Below are positions 43,372 to 52,378 of a stretch of DNA of 64,000 nucleotides, piece by piece (positions within the stretch are counted from its first letter, which is position 1; each line of letters starts with the position of its first letter). Origin of the DNA: Natronorubrum texcoconense (GTDB taxonomy: Archaea; Halobacteriota; Halobacteria; Halobacteriales; Natrialbaceae); NCBI RefSeq assembly GCF_900100335.1, contig NZ_FNFE01000005.1:186001-250000 (forward strand), written 5' to 3'. The position numbers were made by a program, and so were the translations under genes. A model generated the notes under the pieces. It was not told where the DNA came from, ran no database searches, and worked only from the letters and a program-made list of their open reading frames with translations.

Positions 43372-43942
43372 CTATCGGGGCGTAATGAAGATCTCAACCG
43401 TCATTGGGTCGCTAACGGTACGTTCCCCGAGTATGTTCCCTTTCGTCCTGGCCGGTGGGCCCGCCCTCACGGTGAACGACAATCGACCCGCATCATCGGC
43501 CGCAACGACAACTGGACTGACGCTCGCTGGTTTTCCGTCAACAGTGATTACAAAGCGGTCCTGGGGTTCGTAGAACCCGTGTAATGAATTCGATCTTCCC
43601 GCTCCCAGTACCGGGAAACCCATCAGTAGTTACGTTCTCGAGGTCAAGGAACTCGGCAGTCTCCCGACTGAGCGCTGACCGATCGACTTGCCAACCCTAA
43701 ACGTCGAAGGTGGGCTCAGTGGATCGGTAGGTACCGCTCGACGGATCGGCGGGGTCACGCTGGAACACCGCCAGAAAGTCGTCCAGTAAGCGTTCGATAT
43801 CTTGGTGTGCCCATTCGTAGCTGTGACCACGATCATGATTTACGTAGAAGTCCTGTTCGACAGTCGCAGCTGTTAGTCTTTCAACGAGCTCTATGCCGAA
43901 CTCATACGCCAATATCTGTACTAAAACCGATCGAACTTCCAA
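43372..43942 (-). pseudogene. Frameshifted remnant, perhaps an alpha/beta hydrolase
   Basis: Three partial frames join into protein-like sequence on the minus strand. Bases 43942-43697 give LAYEFGIELVERLTAATVEQ and DRGHSYEWAHQDIERLLDDF, whose GHSYEW resembles the catalytic-histidine region of feruloyl-esterase or depolymerase-like hydrolases. Then 43660-43600 gives LDLENVTTDGFPGTGSGKIE in a second frame, and 43580-43372 gives EPQDRFVITVDGKPASVSP in a third. No start or nucleophile region remains. The rest of 43207-44096 holds no gene. Confidence 0.4.
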
Positions 43943-44096
43943 GATGATTGGACAGCCCGACAGTTGGTTCTGATCTATTTTCGACGCTCGGTTTTCGATA
44001 GACCGTCTATCGTCGCCTCAGTCTGATTCAATTCCCGATCGACCCAGTACGCAATCGACCAGTAAGGCTAACTTGATCGAACGCAGTGCTGTGAGT

Positions 44097-45260
44097 ATGG
44101 GACCCAAGCCGTTAGACGATATCACGCTTATAGACGCCTCACAGGGCGTCGCTGGACCGACTGCGGGCGTCATCTTCGCCGACCTCGGCGCGGACGTTAT
44201 CTCCGTCGAGCCACCAGGAGGGAAGACCGCCCGTCACTACCGCAACGGAATCACGCTTCCAAACATCGCGCGCAACAAACGCTCGGTCGTCCTCGATCTG
44301 AAAACCGCCGAGGGAGTCGCCGCACTCCACCATCTCGTCTCTGACGCCGACGCGTTTATCCACAACAACCGACCGGGGAAGATGGACAGCCTCTGCTGTG
44401 ACTACGAGACCCTCGCAGACCTCAATCCGAAACTCGTCTACTGTTCTGTCACCGGCTACGGCGAGGACGGTCCCTACAGTGACCGTCCGGCAGTCGACCC
44501 GCTCGCGCAAGCGACGTCTGGCATGATGTGGTCGACCGGCGAACCCGACCGCAAGCCAGCCCGCATTAGCGTCTCCGTCGCCGACTTCTCTACCGGTATC
44601 TACGCCGGCTTCGCGATGCTGGCGGCGATCCGTCACGCCAGAGCAACCGGTCGTGGCCAGAAGATCGAAACATCGCTGTTCGACACTGCGGCCGGTTTCA
44701 TGGGCCACTGGTACACGCTGTTCAGCAAGACCGGCGAGCAACCGCACCGACAGGGTGATTCGTGGGACACCTACGCGCCCGCTGGCATCTTCGAGACGGC
44801 GACGAAACCGATCTATCTGGCGACGCCGTTCCAATTCCTCTGGGAGCGCGTTGCCGAGGCAGTCGACCGGCCCGACTGGCTCGAAAACCCGCTGTTCGAG
44901 ACGAACGAAAAGCGCCTCGAGAACCGCAGAGAGCTCACCACTGAACTCGAGGCAGAGTTCGCAGCATACGATCGCGACGAACTTCTCGAGCGACTGTTGC
45001 CGGCTGGCGTTCCCGCGTCGGAACTCAAGACCGTCGCGGAGGCAGCCCACGACGAGCATCTTCACGAACGCGGGACGCTGCAGTACATCGAGGACGTGGA
45101 TGGCTCGGACGTGATCGCTACTGCCTGTCCCGCTCGATTTTCCGAGACGCCGGCCGAAGTAGAACACGGTCCGCACGAGCTCGGCGCTGATACGCGAGAC
45201 GTGCTCTCCGAGTACGGATACGAAGTCGAGAAGATCGATACGCTCCTCGAATCACAGTAA
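44097..45260 (+). CDS. CaiB/BaiF CoA transferase, tandem paralogue A
   Basis: The product has 387 residues from the ATG at 44097 (MGPKPLDDITLIDASQGVAG); eight more codons upstream are open. Family motifs are FADLGADVISVEPPGGKT, NIARNKRSVVLDLK, FIHNNRPGKMDSLC, YCSVTGYGEDGPY and VDPLAQATSGMMW, where Asp134 is the likely catalytic residue. It is the first and most divergent of three tandem copies. Family members activate acids such as oxalate, carnitine, mesaconate or succinate; the acid here is unknown. Neighbouring TRAP genes suggest an imported carboxylate. Confidence 0.9.
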   Translation: MGPKPLDDITLIDASQGVAGPTAGVIFADLGADVISVEPPGGKTARHYRNGITLPNIARNKRSVVLDLKTAEGVAALHHLVSDADAFIHNNRPGKMDSLCCDYETLADLNPKLVYCSVTGYGEDGPYSDRPAVDPLAQATSGMMWSTGEPDRKPARISVSVADFSTGIYAGFAMLAAIRHARATGRGQKIETSLFDTAAGFMGHWYTLFSKTGEQPHRQGDSWDTYAPAGIFETATKPIYLATPFQFLWERVAEAVDRPDWLENPLFETNEKRLENRRELTTELEAEFAAYDRDELLERLLPAGVPASELKTVAEAAHDEHLHERGTLQYIEDVDGSDVIATACPARFSETPAEVEHGPHELGADTRDVLSEYGYEVEKIDTLLESQ

Positions 45261-45393
45261 CACGCTTCGACGTTTTCTCTCGACTATCGTCCAGTTGAGC
45301 GGTGATTGGGGTAGACCGGCATTATATACCCCCTGGACGGCTCAAACTCTACGTGCGCAATCATCGAACAAGAGCGACCGTTCCATCCAAAAG

Positions 45394-45401
45394 GTTTTAT
45401 C
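45394..45401 (+). promoter_or_regulatory. TATA box of CoA transferase B
   Basis: GTTTTATC in AAAAGGTTTTATCATC lies about 25 bases before the ATG at 45424. It closely matches the element at 46756 before paralogue C. Confidence 0.55.
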
Positions 45402-45423
45402 ATCTGGCATGCTCCCATCGAGT

Positions 45424-46602
45424 ATGCGCGGGAAGCCCTTAGCGGACATTACGGTTCTCGATCTGTCACAGGCAGTTGCAGCGCCGTGTGCAAGCGTGTT
45501 ACTTGCTGACTTCGGCGCGAACGTGATCTCCATCGAACCGCCAGGCGGTGGCTCCGAACGGAAGTACGGCGGCGGGTCAACGATGCCAAACTTCGGCCGG
45601 AACAAGCGGTCGATCGTTATCGATCTCAAAACCGACGACGGCACCGACGTACTCCACCGACTGGTCGAGGACGCTGACGTCCTCATTCACAACAATCGAC
45701 CGGGAAAGATGTCGGACCTCGGCTGTGGTTACGAGACGCTCTCGGACGTCAATCCGCGACTCGTCTACTGCTCCGTTACCGGCTACGGTGAAGATGGTCC
45801 CTACTGCGACCGCCCCGGATTCGACCCGCTCGCGCAGGCGATGTCCGGTCTGATGTGGACGACGGGCGAGCCCGATCGCAAACCGTCGCGCATCGGGGCG
45901 TCGACGATCGACATCGGAACCGGCATCTACGCGGCCTTCGCGATCTGGCCAGCACTCCGTCACGCCAGAGCGACCGGCCAGGGGCAGAAGATCGAAGCCT
46001 CTCTGTTCGACACCGCGGCCGCGTTCATGGGCCACTGGTACACGCTCTACGACAAGACCGGGCGGCAACCACAGCGGCAAGGCCACTCCTGGGAACTCTA
46101 CGCCCCGTCGGGGGTCTTCGAAACTGGCACCGATCCGATCTACCTCTCGACGCCGTTCCAGCATCTCTGGGAGCGCGTCTGTCGGGCCGTCGATCGACCA
46201 GAGTGGATCGACGACCCTCGCTTCGAAACGGGTGAGGACAGAGTCGACAATCGGTCGGAACTTGCTGCGGAACTCGAGGCCGAATTCGCTACCTACGAGC
46301 GCGACGAACTCCTCGATCGCCTCCTCGAAGCGGGTGTTCCCGCGTCGGAGCTCAAAAATGTCGCAGAAGCAGCGCGCGACGAACACCTCCACGAACGGGG
46401 CACGTTACAGCAGGTCGAAGACGTCGACGGCTCCGAGGTCACGGCCGCGGCGACGCCAGTCTCTCTCTCGGAGACACCCGGCCGCATCGAACGCGGTCCA
46501 CCGTCGCTCGGTGAGCACTCTCGAGACGTTCTGGACGAGTTCGGATTCGACGAAGACGCGATCGAGCGGCTGGTCAGCGACGACATCGTCCACGAAAGAT
46601 AA
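45424..46602 (+). CDS. CaiB/BaiF CoA transferase, tandem paralogue B
   Basis: The product has 392 residues from the ATG at 45424 (MRGKPLADITVLDLSQAVAA). An in-frame ATG at 45409 is possible, but the TATA spacing favours 45424. Its motifs repeat those of copy A: FGANVISIEPPGGGSERKYG, FGRNKRSIVIDLK, LIHNNRPGKMSDLGCGYETL and FDPLAQAMSGLMW with the presumed catalytic Asp. It shares with copy C the wording TDDGTDVLHRLVEDAD and YAPSGVFETGTDPIYL. Each copy has its own promoter, so they can be expressed separately. Confidence 0.9.
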   Translation: MRGKPLADITVLDLSQAVAAPCASVLLADFGANVISIEPPGGGSERKYGGGSTMPNFGRNKRSIVIDLKTDDGTDVLHRLVEDADVLIHNNRPGKMSDLGCGYETLSDVNPRLVYCSVTGYGEDGPYCDRPGFDPLAQAMSGLMWTTGEPDRKPSRIGASTIDIGTGIYAAFAIWPALRHARATGQGQKIEASLFDTAAAFMGHWYTLYDKTGRQPQRQGHSWELYAPSGVFETGTDPIYLSTPFQHLWERVCRAVDRPEWIDDPRFETGEDRVDNRSELAAELEAEFATYERDELLDRLLEAGVPASELKNVAEAARDEHLHERGTLQQVEDVDGSEVTAAATPVSLSETPGRIERGPPSLGEHSRDVLDEFGFDEDAIERLVSDDIVHER

Positions 46603-46755
46603 TTCCGGAAACTGCGCTGACTGTTCCGCTCCACTGTCGTCTGTCCGCGTTGACGTTCCTCGAGAACGGACGGTGTCGCTGCTTTCTCTCGATTTCTCAG
46701 GTACGTGTGCAGCCAACGGCAAGTCGCACCGACGACGGATACCGTCTCCCAAACC

Positions 46756-46763
46756 GTTTTATC
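46756..46763 (+). promoter_or_regulatory. TATA box of CoA transferase C
   Basis: GTTTTATC in AAACCGTTTTATCTAATC lies about 25 bases before the ATG at 46785, the same element and spacing as at 45394. Confidence 0.55.
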
Positions 46764-46784
46764 TAATCACAGTCGATAGGGTGT

Positions 46785-47963
46785 ATGGCTCAAACGCCGC
46801 TTGCAGCGACGACTGTACTCGATCTCTCACAGGGAGTAGCCGGACCAACCGCAGCGACGTTGCTCGCGGATTTCGGTGCGGACGTGATCTCCGTCGAACC
46901 GCCGGGCGGCGCGACGGAACGCCGACTCGCCGAGGGATCCGCGTTCCCGAACGTCAGTCGCAACAAGCGCTCGATTGTAATCGACCTCAAATCCGACGAC
47001 GGCACCGACGTGCTCCATCGACTGGTCGAAGACGCCGACGCCCTCATTCACAACAACCGACCGGGAAAGATGGCCGACCTCGGCTGTGACTACGAAACGC
47101 TCGCCGAGATCAATCCGGAACTCGTCTACTGCTCCGTTACCGGTTACGGCGAGGACGGTCCGTACCGCGACCGACCGGGGATCGACCCGCTGGCACAGGC
47201 GATCTCCGGAATGATGTGGACGGCCGGCGAGCCAGATCGAAAACCCTCGCGAATCGGTGCACCGACTATCGACTCCGGTACGGGAACGTACGCCGCCTTT
47301 TCGATGGTCCTGGCACTCTGGCACGCTCGAGAAACCGGAGTCGGACAACAGATCGAGACCAGCCTCTTCGATACCGCGGCGACGTATTTAGGAAACTGGT
47401 ACACGCAGTACAGCATGACCGGCGAGGTTCCGCAGCGGCAGGGTCACGCTTGGGACGGCTACGCCCCGTCGGGCGTCTTCGAAACGGGGACAGACCCCAT
47501 CTATCTCGCGACGCCGTTCCAGGGTCTCTGGGAGCGATTCACGCACGCGATCGATCGAAACGACTGGGTCGATGATCCGCGATTCGAATCGAACGAGAAA
47601 CGCCTCGAGAACCGCGACGAACTCACCGCCGAACTCGAGGACGAGTTCCGTTCGTTCGATCGGGAAGAGTTACTCGCACGGCTGGTCGCCGCGGGCGTCC
47701 CGGCAGCCGAACTCCAGACAGTCGAACAGGCGGCACACGACGAGCATCTCCACGAACGCGGGACGCTCCGGCACGTAAACGATGTCGATGGGTCCGAGGT
47801 GATCGCGACCGGGCCGCCGGTTAAACTCTCCGAGACACCGGGTACAGTCGACGACGTTGCACCCGAACTCGGCGAACACACGTCTACAGTACTCAGCGAG
47901 TTCGGTTTTGACGCGTCGACGATCGAGCGCCTGATGGACGAAAACGTCGTGAACTCGCCATAG
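46785..47963 (+). CDS. CaiB/BaiF CoA transferase, tandem paralogue C
   Basis: The 392-residue third copy reads MAQTPLAATTVLDLSQGVAG, FGADVISVEPPGGATERRLA, NVSRNKRSIVIDLK, LIHNNRPGKMADLGCDYETL and IDPLAQAISGMMW. All expected family residues are present, so all three copies look functional. A and C share SQGVAGPTA near the start, whereas B and C agree better further on, which hints at gene conversion among copies. The 637-base region after it carries three candidate regulator sites ahead of the TRAP genes. Confidence 0.9.
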   Translation: MAQTPLAATTVLDLSQGVAGPTAATLLADFGADVISVEPPGGATERRLAEGSAFPNVSRNKRSIVIDLKSDDGTDVLHRLVEDADALIHNNRPGKMADLGCDYETLAEINPELVYCSVTGYGEDGPYRDRPGIDPLAQAISGMMWTAGEPDRKPSRIGAPTIDSGTGTYAAFSMVLALWHARETGVGQQIETSLFDTAATYLGNWYTQYSMTGEVPQRQGHAWDGYAPSGVFETGTDPIYLATPFQGLWERFTHAIDRNDWVDDPRFESNEKRLENRDELTAELEDEFRSFDREELLARLVAAGVPAAELQTVEQAAHDEHLHERGTLRHVNDVDGSEVIATGPPVKLSETPGTVDDVAPELGEHTSTVLSEFGFDASTIERLMDENVVNSP

Positions 47964-47986
47964 CCGAAAGCGAGGACTGAATCGTT

Positions 47987-48001
47987 TTCACTACTGGTAA
48001 A
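47987..48001. promoter_or_regulatory. Candidate IclR site 1 upstream of the TRAP genes
   Basis: TTCACTA-C-TGGTAAA, 7-1-7 spacing. One perfect arm and one imperfect arm. Centre at 47994. Confidence 0.4.
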
Positions 48002-48163
48002 CGATTAGGGTTTCAGATCCTCGTTGGGGAGTTACCGAAACGATTGGTGGTGGCAAGTGACCGATTCTTGTTACCACTACTCATCGTTCAGTGATTCACC
48101 AACGCTGTGAGTGAACATTCTCAATCAAGAGGGCGGCACGTTCGTTGCGTAATCGCCAGTGGT

Positions 48164-48178
48164 TTTACCAGCAGTAAA
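48164..48178. promoter_or_regulatory. Candidate IclR site 2 upstream of the TRAP genes
   Basis: TTTACCA-G-CAGTAAA, 7-1-7 spacing, the best of the three. Centre at 48171, 177 bases from site 1. Confidence 0.55.
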
Positions 48179-48341
48179 TGTGCGAGAGCGTCAGTGTCGG
48201 CTACGAAATGCCCGAAATTGACGTTTTCAGACGTCATCGAAAGTGGTTGGCGTCGTACGGTAATCTCGACAGCACAGAATTTACAGTCGTACTGTTGTAA
48301 TTATGTGCAGGCCGGACGAAGAGATACCGGAAACTAGTGTA

Positions 48342-48356
48342 TTTACTCACGGTAAA
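48342..48356. promoter_or_regulatory. Candidate IclR site 3 upstream of the TRAP genes
   Basis: TTTACTC-A-CGGTAAA, 7-1-7 spacing. Centre at 48349, 178 bases from site 2. The remainder of 47964-48600 has no gene. Confidence 0.5.
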
Positions 48357-48554
48357 AGGCGGGGAGACCACTGACTTAGTACGATCAACGGACGGGTCGA
48401 ACGGCTATCAACCACGCGAACAGTAAATCGATCGCCGGGCCCGAGTCACGACGGAGCGTTCCGAATCACAGATAATCCAGCAAGCGTGGGTGGATCGCGC
48501 ACGTGGGAATGAACCGTCCCAAAAAGGGTGCGGTAGAGTTTGCAGAATAGAAAG

Positions 48555-48565
48555 AAATATATATT
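48555..48565 (+). promoter_or_regulatory. TATA box of the TRAP operon
   Basis: AAATATATATT is the only strong TATA sequence before the ATG at 48601; initiation about 25 bases on leaves a short leader. Confidence 0.6.
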
Positions 48566-48600
48566 CACCCCATACATGGTATGTTATCGCAAGACCAACC

Positions 48601-49617
48601 ATGACTGGCATTACGAGCGGCCGTCAGAGTAGACGACAGTATCTCATCGGCGCTGCAGCGGTCGGGACAGCGTCGATTGCAGGGTGTATGGGTGACAACG
48701 GTGCTGAGAGCTGGGTAATGGGTACCAGCGAACAGGGGACTTCGAGTTTCTCGATCGGGCAGGCACTGCAGAGCGTCCTCCGGAATAATAGCGACCAGGT
48801 CGAAGTCTCGGCACAGGCATCCGACGGACAGGTCGCCAACGCACGACAGCTCGGCGACACGTACGATCTCGCGTTGCTATCGAACAACATTCACTACGAT
48901 TCACTGGAGGAGCGCGGGCCGTTCGCAGACGAGGCCCCGGATAACCCCGCCTATCTGGGCTTCTCTACGACGTCGTCCGAGTGTTTCATGGTCACGAGAG
49001 CCGACAGCGACATCGAAACGTACGACGACCTCGTCGGCGAGACGATAACGACGTTCGGCTCCGGTTCAGCTCTCTACCAGCTAACAGCGACGATATTCGA
49101 AGAGCTCGGCATCTACGACGACTACGATTATCGGGACATCCCGCTTAGTGACTTCGGCTCCGCACTCGATGAGGGCCGAATAGATGCCTGTGGGGCCTAT
49201 ACAACGCTTTTGGGAACGAGTATCTCCGGCGGGATGCAGGATCTCGAGAGCCGCGTCGACCTCCAGGCACTCGAGATGAGCGACGAACAGCAGGCAGCCG
49301 TCGAAGAGGTCGTCGCGCCGGAAGTGCAACAGATCTCGCCGGAGTCGTTCGACAACATCGACGACGTGCTCGCGTGGACCGACGTCGCAAACGTCGTGTT
49401 TGCGGATCACGTCCCCGAGGACCTCGCCGAACACGCGGTCGAGGTCTGGTTCGACAACTGGGGCGAAGTCCAAGAAGCGTACGGATCCATGCTCGACAAC
49501 GAGGGCGACAATCTCCACAGTGGATTCCTCGACGGCCTTCCCGTCCATCCGGGCGCAGCAAACGTCTTCGAGGACCGCGGTGTAGAGACGGACGACTGGG
49601 ACATCGGCTCGGTTTGA
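48601..49617 (+). CDS. TAXI-family TRAP transporter solute-binding protein
   Basis: The product has 338 residues from the ATG at 48601. It has a Tat lipoprotein signal: SRRQYLIGAAAVGTASIAGC gives the twin arginines and the lipobox cysteine. The mature part is of the TAXI type: WVMGTSEQGTSSFSIGQAL, YDLALLSNNIHYDSLEE, YDDLVGETITTFGSGS and GRIDACGAYTTLLG. It would be membrane-anchored outside the cell and deliver a carboxylate to the fused permease 58 bases downstream. TAXI systems are the TRAP type usual in archaea. Confidence 0.88.
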   Translation: MTGITSGRQSRRQYLIGAAAVGTASIAGCMGDNGAESWVMGTSEQGTSSFSIGQALQSVLRNNSDQVEVSAQASDGQVANARQLGDTYDLALLSNNIHYDSLEERGPFADEAPDNPAYLGFSTTSSECFMVTRADSDIETYDDLVGETITTFGSGSALYQLTATIFEELGIYDDYDYRDIPLSDFGSALDEGRIDACGAYTTLLGTSISGGMQDLESRVDLQALEMSDEQQAAVEEVVAPEVQQISPESFDNIDDVLAWTDVANVVFADHVPEDLAEHAVEVWFDNWGEVQEAYGSMLDNEGDNLHSGFLDGLPVHPGAANVFEDRGVETDDWDIGSV

Positions 49618-49675
49618 GCGGTCCTCGAATAGAAATAGTCTTCAATACAGCCACCACTACGTACCAATACGAATA

Positions 49676-51616
49676 ATGTTCACTCGTCTCATGGGTCCCC
49701 TTGCTCGACTTGCACGACACGCAGACGTTACAGCAGTCGTCTACGGCCTCGCAATTCTATTCTGGGGATTCGTTACGTGGCATACTCTGCAGTGGCGGAT
49801 TTCCCAGGCGCTGTTCGGCGTCATTGTTCTCGGATTCGCGCTTACGGTGTACTGTCTCGAGACGATCGCCGAAGCGTTCGAAGAAGGGGAACAGCGTCGT
49901 CTCGGACTCCTCACGCTTTCGCTCGCGATCGGTATCGTGACGACTGGATACATCGTCCTGAACTTTCAGGAACTCCAGACGGTACGGGTCGGCTATTCGA
50001 CGACGATCGATTACGTTATCGCCGCTGCGTTTATCGCATCGATCATCTATCTGACCTACGACGCGTACGGACTCGGATTCGCATCGATGATCGTCGCGGT
50101 CATCATCTACAGCCAGTTCGGTTCCCTGTTTCCGGGGTGGCTTTCTCATGCCGGTCTGAGTTACGAACGCGGACTCGAGGTCGGGATGCTCGGAATCCAG
50201 GGCGTGTACGGAGATCTAACACAGGTCATGGGGACGATGGTCGCCCCGTTCCTGTTGCTCGCCGGTCTTATTCGATTGTTCGGCGGCTTCGGACTGATAA
50301 TCCGGCTGTCGTTCTGGGTGTCACAGTACGTTAAATCGGGTATCGCTCAAATGGCCGTCATCAGTAGTATGCTAATCGGATCGATCAACGGGAGCGCCCT
50401 CGCCAATACGTCAATCACGGGTTCGTTCACGATCCCGGTATTGAAGAGCACCGGCATCAAGAAACAACAAGCGGCAGCAATAGAATCGGTCGCCTCGACG
50501 GGCGGCCAGATCATGCCGCCGGTGATGGGTGTCGCGGCGTTTCTAATGGCAGATATTCTTGCCCGGCCGCTAATCGATATTTTCATCGCTGCGGCCGTTC
50601 CGGCGCTGATATTCTACCTGACGATCGTCATTTCTGTCTACCAAATCGATCGGCAAAGCGACGTCGATGTCTCGGTTGACAGACAAAACCTGGTCGAGCG
50701 CGTCCCGGAGCTTGGGAAGTGGATCGATACCGATGGACAAAACCGATCGACCGTATACACTGTACTTGAGGTCACACAGTTCGTGCTTCCACTGGTAGTG
50801 CTGTTCTACTATCTCGCATACGTACAGACGACGGTCATGCGAGCAGGAATGTACGCTTCAGGCGTGATGGTTCTTACCGGCTGTGTGTTCACCGTGTTCG
50901 ACAACTATTACGCGGACGATTCGTCGCTACAGGCATCGGGACGCGACGCAATCGAGAAACTGGCGGACGGAATGTACGACGGGCTCCACACGCTCGCTCC
51001 GTTAACGATCGTCGTCGCGGCTATCGGGCTGCTAGTCGATACACTGTTTACGACAGGCCTTCCGGCGACGCTGTCGTTCGCGCTTATCGACCTCTCCGGT
51101 GGGATCATGGCAATTCTGTTGATACTTACGATGATTCTCTGTATCATCCTGGGGATGGGAATGCCAACCAGCGCCTCGTACCTCGTCGTCGCGCTCCTGG
51201 TCGCGCCGAACCTCATCCAGTTTGGCATTCCAGAACTCTCCGCGCACTTCTTTGTGCTCTACTTCGCTATCCTCGCGGCGATTACGCCACCGATCGCTCC
51301 GGCGATCGTCATCGCGAGCGCCATCGCGGAATCGAACTTCTGGAAGAGCTGTCTGGAAGCGATCAAGATCTCGATGCCCGTATTTGCACTCCCGTTCGCG
51401 TTCGTCTACAACCCGTCGCTGGTCACTGACAGCCCCTCTCTCAATACGCTCTGGGCGGCGATATTTGTCGTCATCGGCGTCTTCGTTCTCTCGTACGGAC
51501 TGAACTCGACCCGTCCGTTTCCGGTTCTTACGCGGATCAATCGGCGGGTCGCACTCGTTGGCTCTCAAGTATTCTTCACTGTCGTTGGGATCCTGATCAT
51601 CGCGGTTCCGAAGTAA
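49676..51616 (+). CDS. TRAP transporter fused permease (4TM-12TM)
   Basis: The 646-residue protein has about sixteen to eighteen helices. The N-terminal quarter corresponds to the small subunit and the rest to DctM. Conserved DctM stretches are visible: SMLIGSINGSALANTSITGS, VASTGGQIMPPVMGVAAFLM, ILCIILGMGMPTSASYLVVA and AILAAITPPIAPAIVIASAI. With the preceding binding protein it forms a complete TAXI-TRAP importer driven by an ion gradient. Its neighbours (IclR, CoA transferases) suggest that the imported acid is then loaded with CoA. Confidence 0.92.
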   Translation: MFTRLMGPLARLARHADVTAVVYGLAILFWGFVTWHTLQWRISQALFGVIVLGFALTVYCLETIAEAFEEGEQRRLGLLTLSLAIGIVTTGYIVLNFQELQTVRVGYSTTIDYVIAAAFIASIIYLTYDAYGLGFASMIVAVIIYSQFGSLFPGWLSHAGLSYERGLEVGMLGIQGVYGDLTQVMGTMVAPFLLLAGLIRLFGGFGLIIRLSFWVSQYVKSGIAQMAVISSMLIGSINGSALANTSITGSFTIPVLKSTGIKKQQAAAIESVASTGGQIMPPVMGVAAFLMADILARPLIDIFIAAAVPALIFYLTIVISVYQIDRQSDVDVSVDRQNLVERVPELGKWIDTDGQNRSTVYTVLEVTQFVLPLVVLFYYLAYVQTTVMRAGMYASGVMVLTGCVFTVFDNYYADDSSLQASGRDAIEKLADGMYDGLHTLAPLTIVVAAIGLLVDTLFTTGLPATLSFALIDLSGGIMAILLILTMILCIILGMGMPTSASYLVVALLVAPNLIQFGIPELSAHFFVLYFAILAAITPPIAPAIVIASAIAESNFWKSCLEAIKISMPVFALPFAFVYNPSLVTDSPSLNTLWAAIFVVIGVFVLSYGLNSTRPFPVLTRINRRVALVGSQVFFTVVGILIIAVPK

Positions 51617-51723
51617 GCAATCGCGCTCGAGTGACTGTTTTGCCGTGGGGTAAGTGCGATTACCGTCACGATTCTCGAGAGCAATTTCTAACGTCCGCTA
51701 ATACAACTGGTCGGCCGAGTTTG

Positions 51724-51921
51724 ACGCAACGCTGTATCTACGGTGACGGATACGACGTTCTTAGCGAACGAACTCGGTCGTCCAGTAATTTCAGACGGAT
51801 ACAACTGGTTCGACGGTTCGATCCGTGCGGGTGAGACAGTTCCGCCAGCGCTCAAGCTGGCAAGACGGAGCCCGTTCATGACCGACAGCGTCCGTCCGAG
51901 ACCCCATCAGAACTCGTGCTG
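51724..51921 (+). pseudogene. Unidentified gene fragment
   Basis: Between two stops the frame reads STVTDTTFLANELGRPVIS, DGYNWFDGSIRAGETVPPAL and KLARRSPFMTDSVRP, which looks protein-like but has no start. I do not recognise the family. It is about 60 codons and probably the remnant of a longer gene destroyed together with the aldehyde dehydrogenase relic next to it. Confidence 0.3.
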
Positions 51922-52163
51922 AAGTAAGATCCACGCGTCCATGCGTTCCGCGGTACGTTTCCCGCGGCGACGCCGCCAGCATGGACCGAACCGAAGAGCC
52001 CGAACGCCGTATCGGTGGCGAGTTCGACCGCTTCGTCGACGTGCGAGAGCTGAATCACCAGTGACGGGGTGAACTCTGTTCGGTAATACTTGGCCTCGGA
52101 CCGTCTAGTGAGGTAGATCGTTACGGTATTGAAATCTCGAGGGAGAGATATCGATGCTATCAA
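51880..52163 (-). pseudogene. Aldehyde dehydrogenase C-terminal relic
   Basis: The frame reads EFTPSLVIQLSHVDEAVELA, TDTAFGLFGSVHAGG, the block that in aldehyde dehydrogenases is EEVFGPVLPV...VDEAV.LANDTEYGLSASV. After a shift near 51975 a second frame gives RGKRTAERMDAWILL, corresponding to the next helix. The catalytic Cys and Glu regions and the N-terminal domain are absent. Apart from this and the fragment at 51724, the gap 51617-52378 holds nothing recognisable. Confidence 0.55.
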
Positions 52164-52378
52164 ACTGAACCGCCACTGCCGATCCGAAATCCATGGAGTG
52201 CTCGCCGTCGGTATCGTCTACTATAGGTGAACGCTTCCACGGACGTTCGGTCAGTGGAAACAGCGTGAGTACGAATCTGGGATAAATCGAGTTGATCGCG
52301 TGAACGAGATGCGAACGGTCGTTTCTCACTGGACCGACCGTTACGCTCCGGGTTCGAACTGCGTCGACAGCCCGCCGA

